Source: Acidimicrobiia bacterium
GTDB taxonomy: Bacteria > Actinomycetota > Acidimicrobiia > IMCC26256 > JACDBD01
NCBI GenBank assembly: GCA_031177445.1
Contig: JAPSGP010000094.1
Location: forward strand, 1-8,820
DNA length: 8,820 bases
Direction: 5' to 3'
The translations under genes were made by a program, and so were the position numbers. The notes below the pieces were generated by a model. That model searched no databases. It saw only the letters and a program-made list of their open reading frames with translations, and was not told the DNA's origin. This document shows, in pieces, positions 6,856 through 8,820 of the stretch (positions are counted from its first letter, which is position 1; each line of letters opens with the position of its first letter).

Positions 6856-8820
6856 GTGCGGAGACTGCCACTGCCACAGCCTCATCAGCTCATCCTCGGC
6901 GTGGGCGTTCTCGCCGCGCTAGGAGCGCTCGCGTCGGGCATCGTCCCGCGGCTGACCGGGTGGGAGGATGACTCGCCCATCGCACGGCACGTGTTCGGCA
7001 ACGTGCCCGACCCCCTGTACTGGGCCTTCTACGTCACGGTCACTGTCATGCTGATGGTGACGGCCTGGCTCATCTCCCAGCGCGTCCTCAACTACCAGCG
7101 CGGCCAGCCGGACGACCGCCGCACCACCAAGAAGAACGTCAAGCGCCGCCTCGAAGACTTCCGGGCCGGCGTCTGGATGCAGACACTGCTGCGCGACCCC
7201 GCCGCCGGCGCCATGCACTCGATGATCTACTTCGGCTTCATCGTGCTGTTCGTCGCCACGGTGGTGCTCGAGATCGACCACCAGCTGCCGGAATCGCTCA
7301 AGTTCCTGCACGGGCGCGTGTACCAGGCCTACGCCGCCACCGCCGACGTCTTCGGCGTGATCTTCGTGGTCGGCATCTTGTGGGCCATCGGCCGGCGCTA
7401 CGTCCAGCGCCCCTACCGCATCCGCATCAAGACCAAGCCCGAGGACGCGCTCATCCTCACCACCTTCCTCGTGATCGGGCTCACCGGGTTCTTCACCGAG
7501 GCGTTCCGCATCGCCGAGGACGGGCGGCCCGCGTTCGAGGAGTGGTCGCTGGTCGGCTACCCGCTGTCGGGCCTGTTCGACACGTTCTCCGAGGGCATGC
7601 TGCGCGACGCCCATCGGTGGCTGTGGGGCGTACACTTCGCCGCCTTCCTCGCCTTCCTCGTGATCCTGCCGACCACCAAGCTGCGCCACATGATCACCTC
7701 GCCCATGAACATGTACCTGCGCGAGAGCGGCCGGCCCAAGGGCGCGATGAAGCCCATGCCCAACCTGATGGAGACCGAGCTCGAGACCTTCGGCGCCGCC
7801 ACCGTCGAGGACTTCACCTGGAAGCAGCTCTTCGACACCGACGCGTGCACGATCTGCGGACGGTGCACGTCGGTGTGCCCGGCGCACGCCACCGGCAAGC
7901 CGCTCGACCCGCGCGAGATCGTGCTCAAGGTCGGCGAGGTGATGGCGGCCACAGGCGATCCCCAGGTGTCGCCGCCCGTCGGGCTCGACCGTGACATCAC
8001 CGTGGGCGCCGACTCCGTGTTCGAGCGCATCACCGCCGAGGAGCTGTGGGCGTGCACGTCCTGCAAGGCGTGCGACGAGATCTGCCCGGTCGACATCGAG
8101 ATCCTCGACAAGATCCTCGACATGCGCCGCTACCTCTCCCTCATGGAGAGCAACTTCCCCGCCGAGCTCGGCAACACGTACCGCTCGATGGAGAACTCCT
8201 CGAACGTCTACGGGATGAACCAGGGCGACCGCGGCGACTGGGCGGCGAGCCTCGACGGCCTGCCGGTGATCGACGGCTCTGGTCCGTTCGACCACGAGTA
8301 CCTGATGTGGGTCGGTTGCGCGGGTTCCTTCGACGACCGCAACAAGAAGACGGCCCGAGCCCTGGCCAAGCTGCTGCAGCGAGCCAACATCGACTTCGCC
8401 ATCCTCGGGCCGAGCGAGCTGTGCACGGGCGATCCGGCCCGGCGCTCCGGCAACGAGTACATCTTCCAGATGCTGGCCATGCAGAACATCGAGACGCTCG
8501 ACGGCATGGGCGTGAAGAAGATCGTCACCCAGTGCCCGCACTGCTTCAACACCCTCAAGAACGAGTACCCCCAGCTCGGCGGCAACTACGAGGTCGTGCA
8601 CCATTCGCAGTTCCTGATGGAGCTGATCGAGTCCGGACGGCTCGACCTCGACGGGGCGTCCCTCGAGGAGCGGGTCACCTACCACGACTCGTGCTACCTC
8701 GGCCGGCACAACGACGTGTACCTCGCGCCCCGCAAGGTCGTGGGATCCCTCGCCGGCATCGAGGTCGTCGAGATGCCGCGCAACGGGACCCAAGGCCTGT
8801 GCTGCGGCGCCGGCGGCGCC
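6856..8820 (+). CDS. Membrane iron-sulfur oxidoreductase, EtfD/Rv0338c-like (NarI-like, 4Fe-4S, CCG domains), 3' end cut off
   Basis: The frame is open from GTG at 6856 to the window edge (655 codons). The N-terminal part is a NarI-like membrane region with about six hydrophobic segments (roughly 12-32, 53-76, 121-139, 164-180, 198-214 and 255-272). It contains histidines His121, His152, His253, His260 and His278, some of which could bind heme b. A dicluster ferredoxin part follows, with CxxCxxCxxxCP motifs at Cys331/334/337/341 and Cys400/403/406/410. Then come cysteine-rich CCG (HdrD/GlpC-type) domains. The first has Cys488, LCTGD at 522-526 and CPHC at 560-563. The second starts at about 607, has CCG at 649-651, and is cut before its final cysteine pair. 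Mycobacterial Rv0338c (EtfD, about 880 residues) has this architecture and moves electrons from acyl-CoA dehydrogenases via ETF to menaquinone. That role is inferred; a heterodisulfide-reductase-like or glycolate/lactate oxidase-type Fe-S subunit is the alternative. An upstream in-frame stop at 6814-6816 and the lack of ATG support the GTG start. Confidence 0.92.
   Translation, partial: MRRLPLPQPHQLILGVGVLAALGALASGIVPRLTGWEDDSPIARHVFGNVPDPLYWAFYVTVTVMLMVTAWLISQRVLNYQRGQPDDRRTTKKNVKRRLEDFRAGVWMQTLLRDPAAGAMHSMIYFGFIVLFVATVVLEIDHQLPESLKFLHGRVYQAYAATADVFGVIFVVGILWAIGRRYVQRPYRIRIKTKPEDALILTTFLVIGLTGFFTEAFRIAEDGRPAFEEWSLVGYPLSGLFDTFSEGMLRDAHRWLWGVHFAAFLAFLVILPTTKLRHMITSPMNMYLRESGRPKGAMKPMPNLMETELETFGAATVEDFTWKQLFDTDACTICGRCTSVCPAHATGKPLDPREIVLKVGEVMAATGDPQVSPPVGLDRDITVGADSVFERITAEELWACTSCKACDEICPVDIEILDKILDMRRYLSLMESNFPAELGNTYRSMENSSNVYGMNQGDRGDWAASLDGLPVIDGSGPFDHEYLMWVGCAGSFDDRNKKTARALAKLLQRANIDFAILGPSELCTGDPARRSGNEYIFQMLAMQNIETLDGMGVKKIVTQCPHCFNTLKNEYPQLGGNYEVVHHSQFLMELIESGRLDLDGASLEERVTYHDSCYLGRHNDVYLAPRKVVGSLAGIEVVEMPRNGTQGLCCGAGGA

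Noticed and set aside
6919..8793. 624-codon open frame on the minus strand
   Set aside because: It is antisense to the EtfD-like gene, whose two ferredoxin motifs, CCG motifs and membrane segments establish the plus-strand frame. The antisense product is low-complexity and has no recognisable motif.

Overview
The window is GC-rich bacterial chromosome and almost fully coding. The best fit is an actinobacterium. A heat-shock operon in the order dnaK-grpE-dnaJ-hspR, with HAIR-type inverted repeats in the control regions, is the actinobacterial pattern of HspR regulation. The DnaK is also of the shorter form that lacks the N-terminal-quadrant insertion of proteobacterial Hsp70. The class cannot be fixed from this window.

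Minus strand, read from about 6260 down to 1: a promoter with overlapping HAIR operator, then dnaK (6191-4335), grpE (4331-3729), dnaJ (3699-2545), hspR (start GTG at 2543, stop at 2154), a short regulatory gap (2153-2066) with a second, divergent HAIR-like inverted repeat, and clpB (from 2065, cut by the left edge inside its second ATPase domain). Together these encode the Hsp70 folding machine (DnaK with its exchange factor GrpE and co-chaperone DnaJ), the Hsp100 disaggregase that works with it (ClpB), and the repressor expected to control all of them (HspR). Spacing is tight: 3 bases between dnaK and grpE, 29 between grpE and dnaJ, and 1 between the dnaJ stop and the favoured hspR start.

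Plus strand, from 6376 rightwards: a small stand-alone cyclic-nucleotide-binding-domain protein divergent from dnaK, then, after 54 bases, a large membrane iron-sulfur oxidoreductase (6856 to beyond the right edge). The latter has a NarI-like membrane part, two 4Fe-4S motifs and two cysteine-rich CCG domains, the architecture of mycobacterial Rv0338c/EtfD, which passes electrons from electron-transfer flavoprotein to menaquinone. A TAGATT hexamer 7 bases before its GTG start, with no Shine-Dalgarno sequence, suggests a leaderless transcript.

No RNA gene, insertion sequence, CRISPR array, prophage or clear terminator was found, and no gap between genes exceeds 184 bases. The region is conserved core genome. 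Its points of interest are regulatory: operator geometry, start-site choice and the divergent cNMP-domain gene. I saw no evidence for a new multi-gene system.
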